From Pseudomonas parasichuanensis (GTDB taxonomy: Bacteria; Pseudomonadota; Gammaproteobacteria; Pseudomonadales; Pseudomonadaceae), in the NCBI RefSeq assembly GCF_021601385.1, contig NZ_BQHO01000016.1, positions 58,027 to 122,026 of the forward strand: 64,000 nt of DNA, in the 5' to 3' direction. This document shows positions 54,319 to 63,706 of this stretch, piece by piece. The notes below the pieces were generated by a model. It did no database searches. It was not told the DNA's origin and saw only the letters and a list, made by a program, of their open reading frames with translations. The position numbers and the translations under genes were made by a program. Each line of letters starts with the position of its first letter. Position 1 is the stretch's first letter.

Positions 54319-57300
54319 ATGACGACCCCTCGCAAAGGCCCCGCCCTGACCACCCTTGTGCTGGCCCTGCTGGGCTGGCAGGAAAGCGGCGAAGCGGCCG
54401 TGCAATGCCAGCGCACCCTGACCGCCAATGTGGTGGCCCTCGACCAGCCGCTGATGTACAACCGCCTCGGCGCGCAGAATGCCAACGGCATGCTGTTCGC
54501 CCTGCGCCAGGACGTGGTGGACGAGCACCTGGTGCCGCTGAGCAAAGGCGGCGCGGCCGTGCCCGGCAAAGTCACCCTGCGCCCGGACAAACGCCCGCGG
54601 CCGATCGTGCTGCGGGTGGCCGCCGGTGACTGCCTGACGGTCAACCTGACCAACCTGCTGGCCTACCAGGCCAACCCCAACAAGCACGGCATCGACCCCG
54701 AAGAACCCGAAGGCGAAGAGGGCGAGGAGGGCGAAGAGGTCGAGCTGCCCGAAGCCGAAGGCGGCGAGCACTTCATCGCCGACGAGCAGGTCACCGACCG
54801 CCACGTCGGCTTCCAGGTCAACGGCATGCAGGCGGTCACCAGCATCGCCGACATCGCCGCCAACACCGGGCGCAACGGCAACTTCCTGGTGGCCCCGGGC
54901 GGCACCCGCAGCTACACCCTGTATGCCGAGCGCGAGGGCGCCTTCGCCGTCACCAGCCAGGGCGCCACCTTCGGCGGCCAGGGCGGTGCCGGCAACGTCG
55001 CCAACGGCCTGTTCGGCCAGGTGGCGGTGGTGCCCAAAGGTGGGCGTACCTACCGCAACACCCTCACCGAAGAAGAAATGCGCCTGGCCACCACCGGCCG
55101 CACCGCCACCGGCCAACCGGTGATCAACTACGAAGCACGCTATCCCCAGGCGCAGCCGTGGATTGCCGAAGGCAAGGCCGGCAAGCCGATCATCGCCATG
55201 GTCGACGGCAACGAGATCCTCAACAGCGAGACCGACGCCATCGTCATGGGCCCCAACCCCGACGGCAGCTTCCCCAAGAACACCTACCCACTGGAAAGCG
55301 TCGGCAAGCGCAACCCGGCACTGCCCAACCGGCTTGAGGCGTTCCGCGACTTCGCCGCGCAGTTCGCCGACGAAGTGGCCGGCACCCAGGCCTTCCCCGG
55401 CTACTGGGCAGACCCGGTGATGGGCCATGTGCTGGAGCCGACCCGCGACTCGTTCATGATCAACTACGGCTCCGGCGGCATGGGCGCCGAGGTGGTGGCC
55501 AACCGCCTGGGTGTGGGGCCGATGCACGACTGCCTGTCGTGCGCCTACGAGGAGTTCTTCCTCAGTGCCCACACGGTCGGCGATATCGGCACCCTGGTGG
55601 ACATCCCGGCCAACGTCGGCCTGGAACGCATCCGCCCGGGCGAAGTGCCGCCGGCCAGCGCCACCGGGGTCAAGGCCACCATGGCCCTGTACCCGGCCGA
55701 GCCTGCCAACGTGCACCACAGCTACATCGGTGACTTCACCAAGTTCCGCAACACCCACAACGGCCACGAGCAGCACATCTTCCACCTGCACGGGCACCAG
55801 TGGCTGTTCAACCCCAACGACGACAACTCCGACTACATCGACGCCCAGGGCATCGGCCCAGGGGTGGGCTACACCTACGAGATCGCCAACGGCGGTTCGG
55901 GCAACCGCAACCGGGTAGCGGGCGATGCCATCTACCACTGCCACTTCTACCCGCACTTCGCCCAGGGCATGTGGGCCATGTGGCGGGTGCACGATGTGTT
56001 CGAGCCTGGTACGCGGCTTGCGGTCAGCGGCGAGGGCGAGAACGGCTACCACAGCACACCGTTCGCCCTGCGCAGCGGCAAACCGGCCAATGGCGCGCGG
56101 GCCTTGCCCGACGGCGAGATCATCGCCGGCACGCCGATCCCGGCCATCGTGCCGCTGCCGGGCAAGGCCATGGCGCCGATGCCGGGCAAGGTCACCGTGG
56201 TGCCCAAGCTCGGCGAGGCGCTGGTGGCCCAGTATGACGACGATGATGACGAGGAGGAGGGTGACGACGATCACTCGGATCAGCCTGCCACCCCGCGCGC
56301 CGTGGGCTCCCTGGCCCTGGTCGACCGCAGCGAAAGCAACCGCAACGCCGATGGCAGCCTGAAAAACCCCGGCTATCCGTTCTGGATCGGCGGCATGGAA
56401 AGCAGCGTCGGCCAGCGCCCGCCAACCCCGCCGCTGGACATGCTCGACCCGGCCCTGGCGCGCCAGCTCAAGGACAGCGGCAAGGCCCTGTGGGCCAACC
56501 TCGACGCCAACCAGGTCGATGGCTGGGACGGTGGCCTCGGTCGCCACGCCCTGGACGGCGTGTCCGCCGGTGGCGAGGCCGTCACCACCACCACCCGGCT
56601 GGACTTCTCCAAGGTGCTGCACAAGGCCAAGCCGATCTACCTGCCCGAAGAGGGCACCGAGGTGGAACAGGCGGCCATGCAGTTCCATGCCAAGGCCGAG
56701 CACCCCAGCTTCGCCCTGGTCCCAGGCGGCGCGCCGGTGGCCAAGGCGTTCCGTACCAACGGCGCCTTGCCCACCGCCGGCGCGCCGTTCTACGAGCCGT
56801 GCATGGATGATCGTGGCAAGCGCCTGACCCAGTCCTCCGGGGTGGGCGAGTTCAACAGCGGCGAGAGCCTCACCGGCATGAGCTTCCGTGGCTCGTCCGC
56901 CTTCACCGCCGACCGGCCGCGCATCTACAAGGCCGCCAACATCCAGTTCGACGCGGTGTACAACAAGGTCGGCTACCACTTCCCGCAGGCGCGCATCCTC
57001 GCCCTGTGGGAGGACGCCTGGCCGGTGATCAACAAGCAGCGCCCACCTGAGCCGCTGGTGATGCGCATGAACACCTTCGACTGCACCCAGTACGTGCACA
57101 CCAACCTGATCCCGTCGTTCTATGAAATGGACGACTACCAGGTGCGCACCCCCACCGACGTGATCGGCCAGCACATCCACCTGCCCAAGTGGGACCTGAC
57201 CGCCGCCGACGGCTCGGCCAACGGCTGGAACTATGAAGACGGCATCCTCTCGCCCGGCAGCGTGGTCGAGCGCGTGCAGGCCATCCGCAGCTTCAACAAC

Positions 57301-60180
57301 TGCACCGAGGGCGATGCCCGCGAAGGCACCGCCGCCTGCCCGAAAGCCAAGCAGCACCCGTACTTCGGCCGCTTCGGCCGGGCCGACTGGCTCGGGGCGC
57401 GCAGCGCCATGCAACGCTGGTTCGCCGACCCCCTGGTCAACGTGCATAACGTCGACCGCGGCCTGGGCACCATCTTCACCCACGACCACCTCGGCCCGTC
57501 GACCCACCAGCAGCTTGGACTGTATGCGACCGTGCTGGCCGAGCCGGCCGGGTCCACCTGGTACCACGCCGAAACCGGCGAGCAGCTGTACAACCCGGCC
57601 ACCCGCCAGGATGGCGGCCCGACCTCGTGGCAGGCGGTGATCCAGACCGGTGACCACGACGGCGACGGCAAGAACGACAGCTACCGCGAGTTCTTCCTTG
57701 AATACAGCGACTTCCAGCACGCCTATGAAGCCGGTGTATACGTGGGCGCCGGCCCCAACGGCATCCCCGACGGCCAGAGCTTCCCGGCCACCGCCGACAG
57801 CTTCCGCTACGCCATCAACCCGCCGGTGCGCCAGGCGGCTTCCAACCTGCTGGAGTCGGTGGTCGAGTCCCGTGGCGGGCTGAACCCCGGTTGCCCAAGC
57901 CGGCCTTGCCCGCAGGCAATCTCGGTGGATGACCCGGGCATGTTCGTCGTCAACTACCGCAACGAGCCCCTGGCCCTGCGCGTGTTCGACCCGAACAAGG
58001 TCGGCCCGGACGGCAAGCGCGGCATGCAGGCCGATGGCCTCGGCGGCGACCTGGCCTTTGCCCTGCAGTCGCGCACCGACCGCGCCATCCCGGCGATGAA
58101 CCTGGCGCCCTCGGCGATTACCCAGGCGGTCGGGCCTACCGGCGGCACCACGCAGTTCCCGCCGCACATCAACAAGGGCGGCAGCGAGCCGGGCGACCCG
58201 TTCACGCCGATGCTGCGCACCTACAGCGGCGACAACGTGCGCCTGCGCCTGCACGCCGGTGGCCATGAAGAGGAGCACAACGTCACCCTGCACGGCGTGA
58301 AGTGGCTGCAGAACGGCTCGGGCTTCGGCAACAGCTCCAACTCCGGGTGGAAGTCGTCGCAGATGATCGGCATCTCCGAGCAGATGGGCTTCATGGCGCC
58401 GGTGTCGATGATCTCAAGCTCCGCTGCCACCAACGGCGATTACCTGTACTCCATGGACGCCGCCCTGGAAGGCTACTGGAACGGGATCTGGGGCGTGATG
58501 CGCAACTACACCGCCCAGCGCGCCGACCTGTTCGCGCTGCCCAACAACCCGCAGCCGGTGGCCATGCGCAACACCGTCAACTTCGACGGCATCTGCCCGA
58601 AAACCACGGCCAACGCCAATGGCGTGGGTACCCGGCCGACGGTCAAGCGCAGCTACGAGATCGTCGCGGCCCTGGCCAACGACATCCTTGAAAACCGCCA
58701 CGGCGTGAGCATCAACGACCCGGCTGGTATCGGCCAGCATGTCGGCGGTGCGCTCAAGGCCAACGGCGGCACCCTGGTGTTCAACAGCCGCCGTACCAGC
58801 ATCCCGCTGGTCAGCGGCGTCGACCCCGAGGATGGCGAGCCCTTCACCATCGGCGGCCACAGCGCGCCGCTGCACGACCCGACCGCGGTGCTGTACGTGC
58901 GCAAGGCCGACCTCGACCCTGGCACCGGCAAGCTCAAGGCCGGGGTGCCGGTGGAGCCGCTGGTGTTGCGGGCCAACGCCGGTGACTGCATCAGCATCAC
59001 CCTGGAGAACCGCCTGCCGCTGGTGATGCCCGACCTGCCGAGCACCGCCGTGATGCAGAACGTGGTCAAGCGCGACCGCTTCGACGGTGAGGGTTCGACT
59101 GCCTTCAACAACAACCTGATGCGCCCCTCCAGCCACGTCGGCCTGCACGCCCAGCTGCTGGCCTATGACATCACCAAGTCCGACGGCGCCAACGTCGGCG
59201 CCAACCCGGTGCAGACCGTACCGCCCCGGGCCGGCAACAGCGGCGCCTACCCGAGCCGGGTGTACCAGTACTACGCCGGGCACCTGGAGCGCGAAGGCAA
59301 ACCCACCCTGCAACTGGGGCGCACGGTGGACAACATCAACACCACCGCCATCGAGTTCGGCGGCCTCAACCTGGCCCCGGCGGACTTCATCAAGCAGCCG
59401 CAGAAGGGCCTGGTGGGTGCCATGAGCGTCCTGCCGCAGACCGCCACCTGGACCGAGGACGCGGCCAGCCGCGCCCAGGCCACGGTCAAGGTCAGCGGCC
59501 AGCCCGACTACCGCGACTTCGTCACGGTGTGGCAGCGCTCGCTGAACATGCGCTGGGCCGACGGCCGCCCGGTGGAGGGCATCGCCACCGAGGGCAATGG
59601 TGTGCCGGGGGATCCGAAGGACAACGGCAACATGGCCATGAACTACAAGACCGAGCCGCTGTGGTTGCGCTTCGGCCTGGCGCCGGACGCGCCGTTCGGG
59701 CACGCCAATGGCGTGGGCTTCGCCGACGTGCCCAATGCGCACATGGCCTACAGCAATGCCCTGGTTGGCGGCGACCCGCAGACGCCGGTGCTGTACGCCA
59801 AACCTGGGCAGCCGTTGCGCAAGCATGTGTTGATGCCCAGTGGTGGCAGCCGTGGCATTACCTACCAGCTCGATGGGCACCTGTGGCCGCTGCACAACTA
59901 CCAGGCCGAGAAGAGCGATATCGATGGCTACCCCATGGGCTTGCCGGGTATTGGTTCGGTACGCTTCGGCTACAACCCCATGGCGATGTATATCGGCGCC
60001 CAGGAGAGCGTGCTGCCGGCGGCGCACTTCAGCTTCATGCTGTCCAGCGCCGGGGGTGGCAATGGGGTGCCGGGGGATTACCTGTTCCGCGACTATGCGG
60101 CGTACGGGAACATGTCGGGGTTGTGGGGGATCCTGCGGGTGACCAATGAGCCGCCGCCGGCGACGGCACCGGCGCAGTAG
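54319..60180 (+). CDS. Giant multicopper oxidase, MnxG/MofA-type putative manganese oxidase
   Basis: A 1953-residue exported oxidase, far larger than laccases (about 500) and in the size range of the Mn(II)-oxidising MnxG/McoA/MofA proteins of P. putida GB-1 and Leptothrix. A signal peptide spans about 1-27. Copper motifs seen: HLHGHQW (489-495), HCHFYPHFAQGM (540-551), QHIHLP (951-956), THDHLGPSTHQQLG (1054-1067), HNVTLHG (1320-1326) and GHLWPLH (1853-1859). Two acidic runs occur near 130-155 (Glu-rich) and 640-655 (Asp-rich), possible metal-binding stretches. Mid-protein placement of the HCH motif is typical of this group, whose N- and C-terminal halves are permuted relative to laccases. 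Oxidation of Mn(II) to MnO2 is the likely role. Confidence 0.88.
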   Translation: MTTPRKGPALTTLVLALLGWQESGEAAVQCQRTLTANVVALDQPLMYNRLGAQNANGMLFALRQDVVDEHLVPLSKGGAAVPGKVTLRPDKRPRPIVLRVAAGDCLTVNLTNLLAYQANPNKHGIDPEEPEGEEGEEGEEVELPEAEGGEHFIADEQVTDRHVGFQVNGMQAVTSIADIAANTGRNGNFLVAPGGTRSYTLYAEREGAFAVTSQGATFGGQGGAGNVANGLFGQVAVVPKGGRTYRNTLTEEEMRLATTGRTATGQPVINYEARYPQAQPWIAEGKAGKPIIAMVDGNEILNSETDAIVMGPNPDGSFPKNTYPLESVGKRNPALPNRLEAFRDFAAQFADEVAGTQAFPGYWADPVMGHVLEPTRDSFMINYGSGGMGAEVVANRLGVGPMHDCLSCAYEEFFLSAHTVGDIGTLVDIPANVGLERIRPGEVPPASATGVKATMALYPAEPANVHHSYIGDFTKFRNTHNGHEQHIFHLHGHQWLFNPNDDNSDYIDAQGIGPGVGYTYEIANGGSGNRNRVAGDAIYHCHFYPHFAQGMWAMWRVHDVFEPGTRLAVSGEGENGYHSTPFALRSGKPANGARALPDGEIIAGTPIPAIVPLPGKAMAPMPGKVTVVPKLGEALVAQYDDDDDEEEGDDDHSDQPATPRAVGSLALVDRSESNRNADGSLKNPGYPFWIGGMESSVGQRPPTPPLDMLDPALARQLKDSGKALWANLDANQVDGWDGGLGRHALDGVSAGGEAVTTTTRLDFSKVLHKAKPIYLPEEGTEVEQAAMQFHAKAEHPSFALVPGGAPVAKAFRTNGALPTAGAPFYEPCMDDRGKRLTQSSGVGEFNSGESLTGMSFRGSSAFTADRPRIYKAANIQFDAVYNKVGYHFPQARILALWEDAWPVINKQRPPEPLVMRMNTFDCTQYVHTNLIPSFYEMDDYQVRTPTDVIGQHIHLPKWDLTAADGSANGWNYEDGILSPGSVVERVQAIRSFNNCTEGDAREGTAACPKAKQHPYFGRFGRADWLGARSAMQRWFADPLVNVHNVDRGLGTIFTHDHLGPSTHQQLGLYATVLAEPAGSTWYHAETGEQLYNPATRQDGGPTSWQAVIQTGDHDGDGKNDSYREFFLEYSDFQHAYEAGVYVGAGPNGIPDGQSFPATADSFRYAINPPVRQAASNLLESVVESRGGLNPGCPSRPCPQAISVDDPGMFVVNYRNEPLALRVFDPNKVGPDGKRGMQADGLGGDLAFALQSRTDRAIPAMNLAPSAITQAVGPTGGTTQFPPHINKGGSEPGDPFTPMLRTYSGDNVRLRLHAGGHEEEHNVTLHGVKWLQNGSGFGNSSNSGWKSSQMIGISEQMGFMAPVSMISSSAATNGDYLYSMDAALEGYWNGIWGVMRNYTAQRADLFALPNNPQPVAMRNTVNFDGICPKTTANANGVGTRPTVKRSYEIVAALANDILENRHGVSINDPAGIGQHVGGALKANGGTLVFNSRRTSIPLVSGVDPEDGEPFTIGGHSAPLHDPTAVLYVRKADLDPGTGKLKAGVPVEPLVLRANAGDCISITLENRLPLVMPDLPSTAVMQNVVKRDRFDGEGSTAFNNNLMRPSSHVGLHAQLLAYDITKSDGANVGANPVQTVPPRAGNSGAYPSRVYQYYAGHLEREGKPTLQLGRTVDNINTTAIEFGGLNLAPADFIKQPQKGLVGAMSVLPQTATWTEDAASRAQATVKVSGQPDYRDFVTVWQRSLNMRWADGRPVEGIATEGNGVPGDPKDNGNMAMNYKTEPLWLRFGLAPDAPFGHANGVGFADVPNAHMAYSNALVGGDPQTPVLYAKPGQPLRKHVLMPSGGSRGITYQLDGHLWPLHNYQAEKSDIDGYPMGLPGIGSVRFGYNPMAMYIGAQESVLPAAHFSFMLSSAGGGNGVPGDYLFRDYAAYGNMSGLWGILRVTNEPPPATAPAQ

Positions 60181-60198
60181 GGGGCAGAGGTGATGGAG

Positions 60199-60230
60199 GG
60201 CCGCCGCGGGGGATCGCGGCGGCCTTTTTT
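60199..60230 (+). terminator. Intrinsic terminator after the multicopper oxidase
   Basis: Stem GGCCGCCGCG (60199-60208) pairs with CGCGGCGGCC (60215-60224), followed by six T and more T-rich sequence. Confidence 0.9.
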
Positions 60231-60266
60231 GTTTTTTGGGGGATGTCTGCCGGGATATTGGGTGAG

Positions 60267-60409
60267 GGCCACCAGGTGCCCGCCGATGCATTTGCAGCGC
60301 CTATGAGATCGAGCGCCGCCCGCGCGGCGCATCGCTGGCAAGCCAGCTCCCACATCTGTTTCGGGCCAGTTATTCCTGTGAAGGTACCGCTGCACGCCTT
60401 GGTGCATGT
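60267..60409 (-). repeat. Dispersed intergenic repeat, copy B
   Basis: Reverse complement of the same unit as copies A and C. On the minus strand it reads ATGCACCAAGGCGTGCAGCG, continues through CTGGCCCGAAACAGATGTGG and GAGCTGGCTTGCCAGCGATG, and ends near CACCTGGTGGCCC. Confidence 0.8.
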
Positions 60410-60485
60410 CTCAAGTCTTGTGAAGGGCCGGCAATGCCCACCTCGATACCGCGTCGTGCCAACAAGGCGGACAGTGGAGATAGGC

Positions 60486-60620
60486 CAGGAGTAACTGGCC
60501 CGAAACAGATGTGGGAGCTGGCTTGCCAGCGATGCGCCGCGCGGGCGGCGCTCGATCTTGAGGGCGCTGCACCTCTATCGCCATGCACCTGGTGGCCCAC
60601 ATGCGATCCCAAGACAGGCA
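60486..60620 (+). repeat. Dispersed intergenic repeat, copy C
   Basis: Shares GTAACTGGCCCGAAACAGAT, GAGCTGGCTTGCCAGCGATG and GCGCCGCGCGGGCGGCGCTC with copy B (inverted) and copy A. Together with copy B it makes a 354-base head-to-head structure in the spacer, which has no gene from 60237 to 60952. Confidence 0.8.
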
Positions 60621-60812
60621 CCTCCAGGGCAAACCCCAAACCCTGTTCAATCAGATTTAGCGTCTTCCCTGTAGTCCATTTCCCAAACATACTGCCCGCG
60701 CCTTTTTTCCATTGCGGTGGCAATTTCCGCCCTCTAGTCTCGCCGGGTCGCATAGGCGACACGGCTTTGACAGGCCGTAATTGAAAGAATGCGCACTAGC
60801 TTCGCCCTCTAT

Positions 60813-60925
60813 GGTGGCTGTGCGTGTGGGCACGCTCGCGTGCGCCGGTGTTTCCTTTCTTTCATCCGGTCTGTCAACCCACGCACAGCTGCCACCCTTT
60901 CTGTTTGACAGCAGATCTGTGGCAG
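60813..60925 (+). ncRNA. Structured leader RNA candidate upstream of the DUF3077 operon
   Basis: GGTGGCTGTGCGTG (60813-60826) pairs with CACGCACA-GCT-GCCACC (60880-60896), a 14-pair stem with one bulge. Inside lie the hairpin GCACGC-TC-GCGTGC (60830-60843) and a CCGG/CCGG stem (60845-60869). The sequence CTGCCAC (60889-60895) can instead pair with GTGGCAG (60919-60925), so two mutually exclusive folds exist. The first gene starts 28 bases later. The element is likely repeated in the genome; its family is unknown to me. Confidence 0.55.
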
Positions 60926-60952
60926 TCCACCCCCGAAAGAAAGGATCTAAAA

Positions 60953-61195
60953 ATGTTAAAGATCGTCCCCGATCCACCCCATTCCCACCCTTTCCTCGAA
61001 GACACCCTGGTCCAGACCCACGAACACGTGCTCTGCGCCCTGAGCGTCGTCCAGCATTCCATCCCGCTGATCTTCAAATCCCCCGGCTCAATGCTGGTGA
61101 TGGCTACCCTGCACGAGCTGGAAACCGTGCGTTCACTGCTGGAGTCAGCACTGGCCCAGCTCCAGCCGGCGGTGCGCCCGCAGGCCCTGCACTGA
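60953..61195 (+). CDS. Small conserved protein (80 aa), paired with DUF3077
   Basis: An 80-residue protein beginning MLKIVPDPPHSHPFLEDTLVQ, a start I associate with small Pseudomonas proteins of unknown role. It is mostly helical (LETVRSLLESALAQLQP). AAAGGATC lies upstream. It precedes the DUF3077 gene by 29 bases and both sit behind the same structured leader, so the pair is one operon. Confidence 0.75.
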   Translation: MLKIVPDPPHSHPFLEDTLVQTHEHVLCALSVVQHSIPLIFKSPGSMLVMATLHELETVRSLLESALAQLQPAVRPQALH

Positions 61196-61224
61196 AGGTT
61201 GTGTCGCCTTTCAAGGAGATCCCC

Positions 61225-61581
61225 ATGCCCACAGCCACCCCCCACACCACCGTCGGCAAAACCACCTTCACCCAGGGCGAAGGCAGCAACCGCCAACCGC
61301 TGTTTCGCATCGAGCCCGGCATCCCTTGCCAACACGCCCGCGACCAAGCCTCTGAACTGCTGGACTGTGTCCGCCACCTGACTCTGGTCGGTGTGATGGA
61401 CGAAGACCCGCGCATGGTCTGGGCCGCGCATTACCTCAGCGCCCTGGCCAAGGCGCTGCTCGATGACGCCGAACTGGCCTTGCCCACTGAACAAACCGGG
61501 GCCGGCACCCGGCCCCGGCTTCGGGGAATCGCCTTGGGGGAACCTCCCCAATCCTCTCGGGTTGTTATCGCAACCGATTGA
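61225..61581 (+). CDS. DUF3077 domain protein
   Basis: A 118-residue protein of the DUF3077 family, common in Pseudomonas. The family segments are TVGKTTFTQGEG, LFRIEPGIPCQHARDQASELLDC and MVWAAHYLSALAKALLDDAELAL. AAGGAG precedes the ATG. The C-terminal about 30 residues go beyond the family length and are low in complexity, so the gene may have been extended by loss of a stop codon. The function is unknown. Confidence 0.82.
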   Translation: MPTATPHTTVGKTTFTQGEGSNRQPLFRIEPGIPCQHARDQASELLDCVRHLTLVGVMDEDPRMVWAAHYLSALAKALLDDAELALPTEQTGAGTRPRLRGIALGEPPQSSRVVIATD

Positions 61582-61655
61582 TAAACAGCACTATTTTTCC
61601 TGGCATAGCGCTTGCTACAGCCTCCGCAGACTCGTGTCTTTCCTGGAGGTGCAGC

Positions 61656-61730
61656 ATGGTTATCCCGCTATTCGTCGCAACCCCGTGCGTGCACGCCTGC
61701 CTGCTGACCGCCAAGGGTACCTGCCCATGA
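61656..61730 (+). CDS. 24-codon Cys-containing leader ORF
   Basis: A short frame, MVIPLFVATPCVHACLLTAK then GTCP, starting 7 bases after a strong GGAGG. Its TGA stop (61728-61730) overlaps the ATG of the next gene (61727), so translation of the propeller gene depends on it. Three Cys and one His (Cys11, His13, Cys15, Cys23) could sense copper during translation, as Cys-rich upstream ORFs do in other copper systems. It is too short for normal gene prediction. Confidence 0.5.
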   Translation: MVIPLFVATPCVHACLLTAKGTCP

Positions 61731-63706
61731 ACCGCAAACTGCGCCCCGCCTACATGGGGCTGTTGTTGGGCTGGGCACTGATCGGGCTGGGTGTCGCCTA
61801 CGAAAAACTCTGGTGCGACCCGCGCGAGCTGCTGCAGGAGCCCGCCGACCCGCAAGCCCTGCACCGCCTCAGCCGCGACGGGGTGACGGTGGAGTTCGAG
61901 GCGCGGCCACTGGCCGGCGCCCAGTTGCGCGAGGGCGACTTCGCCAGCATCCGCTTCAAGGTCAGCGACCAGAACAGCGGCCAGCCGCTGTCGGGGATGG
62001 CCCCGGGCGCCTGGCTGGACCCGGCGCAGTCGGCGCCGGTGGGCGACCGCGACAGCAGCTGCAAGGCGCGGGTGGCGTTGTTTCTCAAGAGCAGCATCGG
62101 TGCCCGGCCACTGCTGGACCTGAACAGCTACTTCCTGCTGGTGCTGAACAAGGACGCCAGCCTTACCGTGATCGACCCGACGGTGTCGGTGGGCGGGGTG
62201 ACCAGCACCCTGGCGCGCATCGACCTGCCGGGCCGGCCGATGGACTGGGTCGCCACCCGCGACGACCGCCAGGTGTTCGTGTCCATGCCCGAACGCAACC
62301 AGGTGGCCTTGATCGACACCGAGACCTTCCGCCGCGTGGCCACCCTCGATGCTGGCGAGCAGCCCCTGCGCGTGGCCCTGCAGCCCGACCAGCGCCTGCT
62401 GTGGGTGGGCAACAACAGCAGCGACCCGGGCAAGGGCGGGGTGACGGTCATCGACGTGCCCAGCCGCACCCGGCTCAAGACCTTCATCACCGGCTCCGGC
62501 CACCACGAAATCGCCTTCAGCGCCGACTCGCGCTACGCCTTCGTCAGCAACCGCGACGGCGGCACCCTGAGCGTGATCGATACCGCCGCCATGCGCCTGG
62601 TGCAAACCCTCAAGGTGGGCCCGCACCCGCTGTCGGTGGCCTACTCGGCGCTGTCCCAGGCGGTGTACGTGGTCGATGGCCAGGAGGGCACGGTGCGGGT
62701 GATCGACGCCCGCAGCCACCATGTGCGCCACACGGTCCAGGCCGAAGCGGGGCTGGGGCCGATGCGCTTCAGCAGTGACGGGCGTTTCGGCGTGGTGCTC
62801 AACACCCTGGAGAACCAGGCGCTGGTCATCGACGCCAGCAACGACCAGCTGATCCACCGCATCCCGGTGGCCGCCGAGCCCTACCAGCTGACCTTCACCA
62901 AGGGCTATGCCTACGTGCGCGGCCTGGCCTCGCCGAAAGTCAGCATGATCAACCTGGCCAGCCTCGGCCAGGGCCGCACGCCGATCGTCCAGGGCTTCGA
63001 GGCCGGCCCCGCCGCGCCGCGCCAGGCTGGCGACCTACCGCTGGCCCAAGGGGTGAGCGTGTCGCGCGACGACAATTCGGTGTTCGTGGTCAACCCGGTG
63101 GACAACACCACCTACTTCTACGCCGAAGGCATGAACGCGCCGATGTCGGGCTACAACAACCGCGGCCACCAGGCCCGTGCAGCCATCGTCATCGACCGCA
63201 GCCTGCGGGAGGTGGCGCCGGGGGTGTACGGCTCCACGGTCAAGCTGCCGGCGGCCGGCACCTTCGACGTGGCCTTCCTGCTCAACCAGCCGCAGATCAT
63301 CCACTGCTTCAGCACCGAGGTGGCGGCCTTGCCAGACGCCGGCTTGCGCAAGGTGGTGCACGCCGAGTTCCTCGGCACCGATCAGCCGCTGCTGCAGAAC
63401 AGCCCGTTCGTGGCCAAGGTGCGCATCCTCGGTGAAGACGGCAAGCCGCGCCAGGGCTTGAGCGACCTGAGCCTGCGCTACTTCCTCGCGCCGTCGTCGC
63501 TGCCGCGCAGCCTGCCGCTGACCGAGGTGGGCGAGGGCGTGTACCAGGCCTCGCTGGAGTTGGCCGAGGCCGGCGCCTGGTACCTGCATGTGCAGTCGCC
63601 CAGCCTGGGGTGCAAGTTTGCCGAAGACAACTACACCAGCCTGCGCGTGCTGCCGGCCGCCACGGCGCCTACCGCTTCCCAAGGGGAACCCAGGAGTCTG
63701 CGATGA
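61727..63706 (+). CDS. Membrane-anchored YVTN beta-propeller protein
   Basis: A 659-residue protein. Residues about 10-24 form a membrane anchor (MGLLLGWALIGLGVAY). Residues about 130-440 contain the repeats of a YVTN/YncE-type beta-propeller (for example TLSVIDTAAMRLVQTLKVGPHPLSVAYS, VRVIDARSHHVRHTV). A C-terminal beta domain follows (about 560-650). It starts inside the stop of the 24-codon ORF and its own stop overlaps the SCO gene (ATGA), so three frames are coupled. It may scaffold or electron-transfer-couple the periplasmic oxidase. Confidence 0.82.
   Translation: MNRKLRPAYMGLLLGWALIGLGVAYEKLWCDPRELLQEPADPQALHRLSRDGVTVEFEARPLAGAQLREGDFASIRFKVSDQNSGQPLSGMAPGAWLDPAQSAPVGDRDSSCKARVALFLKSSIGARPLLDLNSYFLLVLNKDASLTVIDPTVSVGGVTSTLARIDLPGRPMDWVATRDDRQVFVSMPERNQVALIDTETFRRVATLDAGEQPLRVALQPDQRLLWVGNNSSDPGKGGVTVIDVPSRTRLKTFITGSGHHEIAFSADSRYAFVSNRDGGTLSVIDTAAMRLVQTLKVGPHPLSVAYSALSQAVYVVDGQEGTVRVIDARSHHVRHTVQAEAGLGPMRFSSDGRFGVVLNTLENQALVIDASNDQLIHRIPVAAEPYQLTFTKGYAYVRGLASPKVSMINLASLGQGRTPIVQGFEAGPAAPRQAGDLPLAQGVSVSRDDNSVFVVNPVDNTTYFYAEGMNAPMSGYNNRGHQARAAIVIDRSLREVAPGVYGSTVKLPAAGTFDVAFLLNQPQIIHCFSTEVAALPDAGLRKVVHAEFLGTDQPLLQNSPFVAKVRILGEDGKPRQGLSDLSLRYFLAPSSLPRSLPLTEVGEGVYQASLELAEAGAWYLHVQSPSLGCKFAEDNYTSLRVLPAATAPTASQGEPRSLR

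Noticed and set aside
54259-58293. A 1344-residue open frame on the minus strand opposite the multicopper oxidase
   Set aside because: Antisense shadow of a high-GC gene; no signal peptide, family motif or ribosome site, while the plus strand shows copper-binding motifs.
58414-60291. A 625-residue minus-strand open frame over the end of the multicopper oxidase
   Set aside because: Same antisense bias; it crosses the terminator at 60199-60230 and covers known copper motifs on the plus strand.
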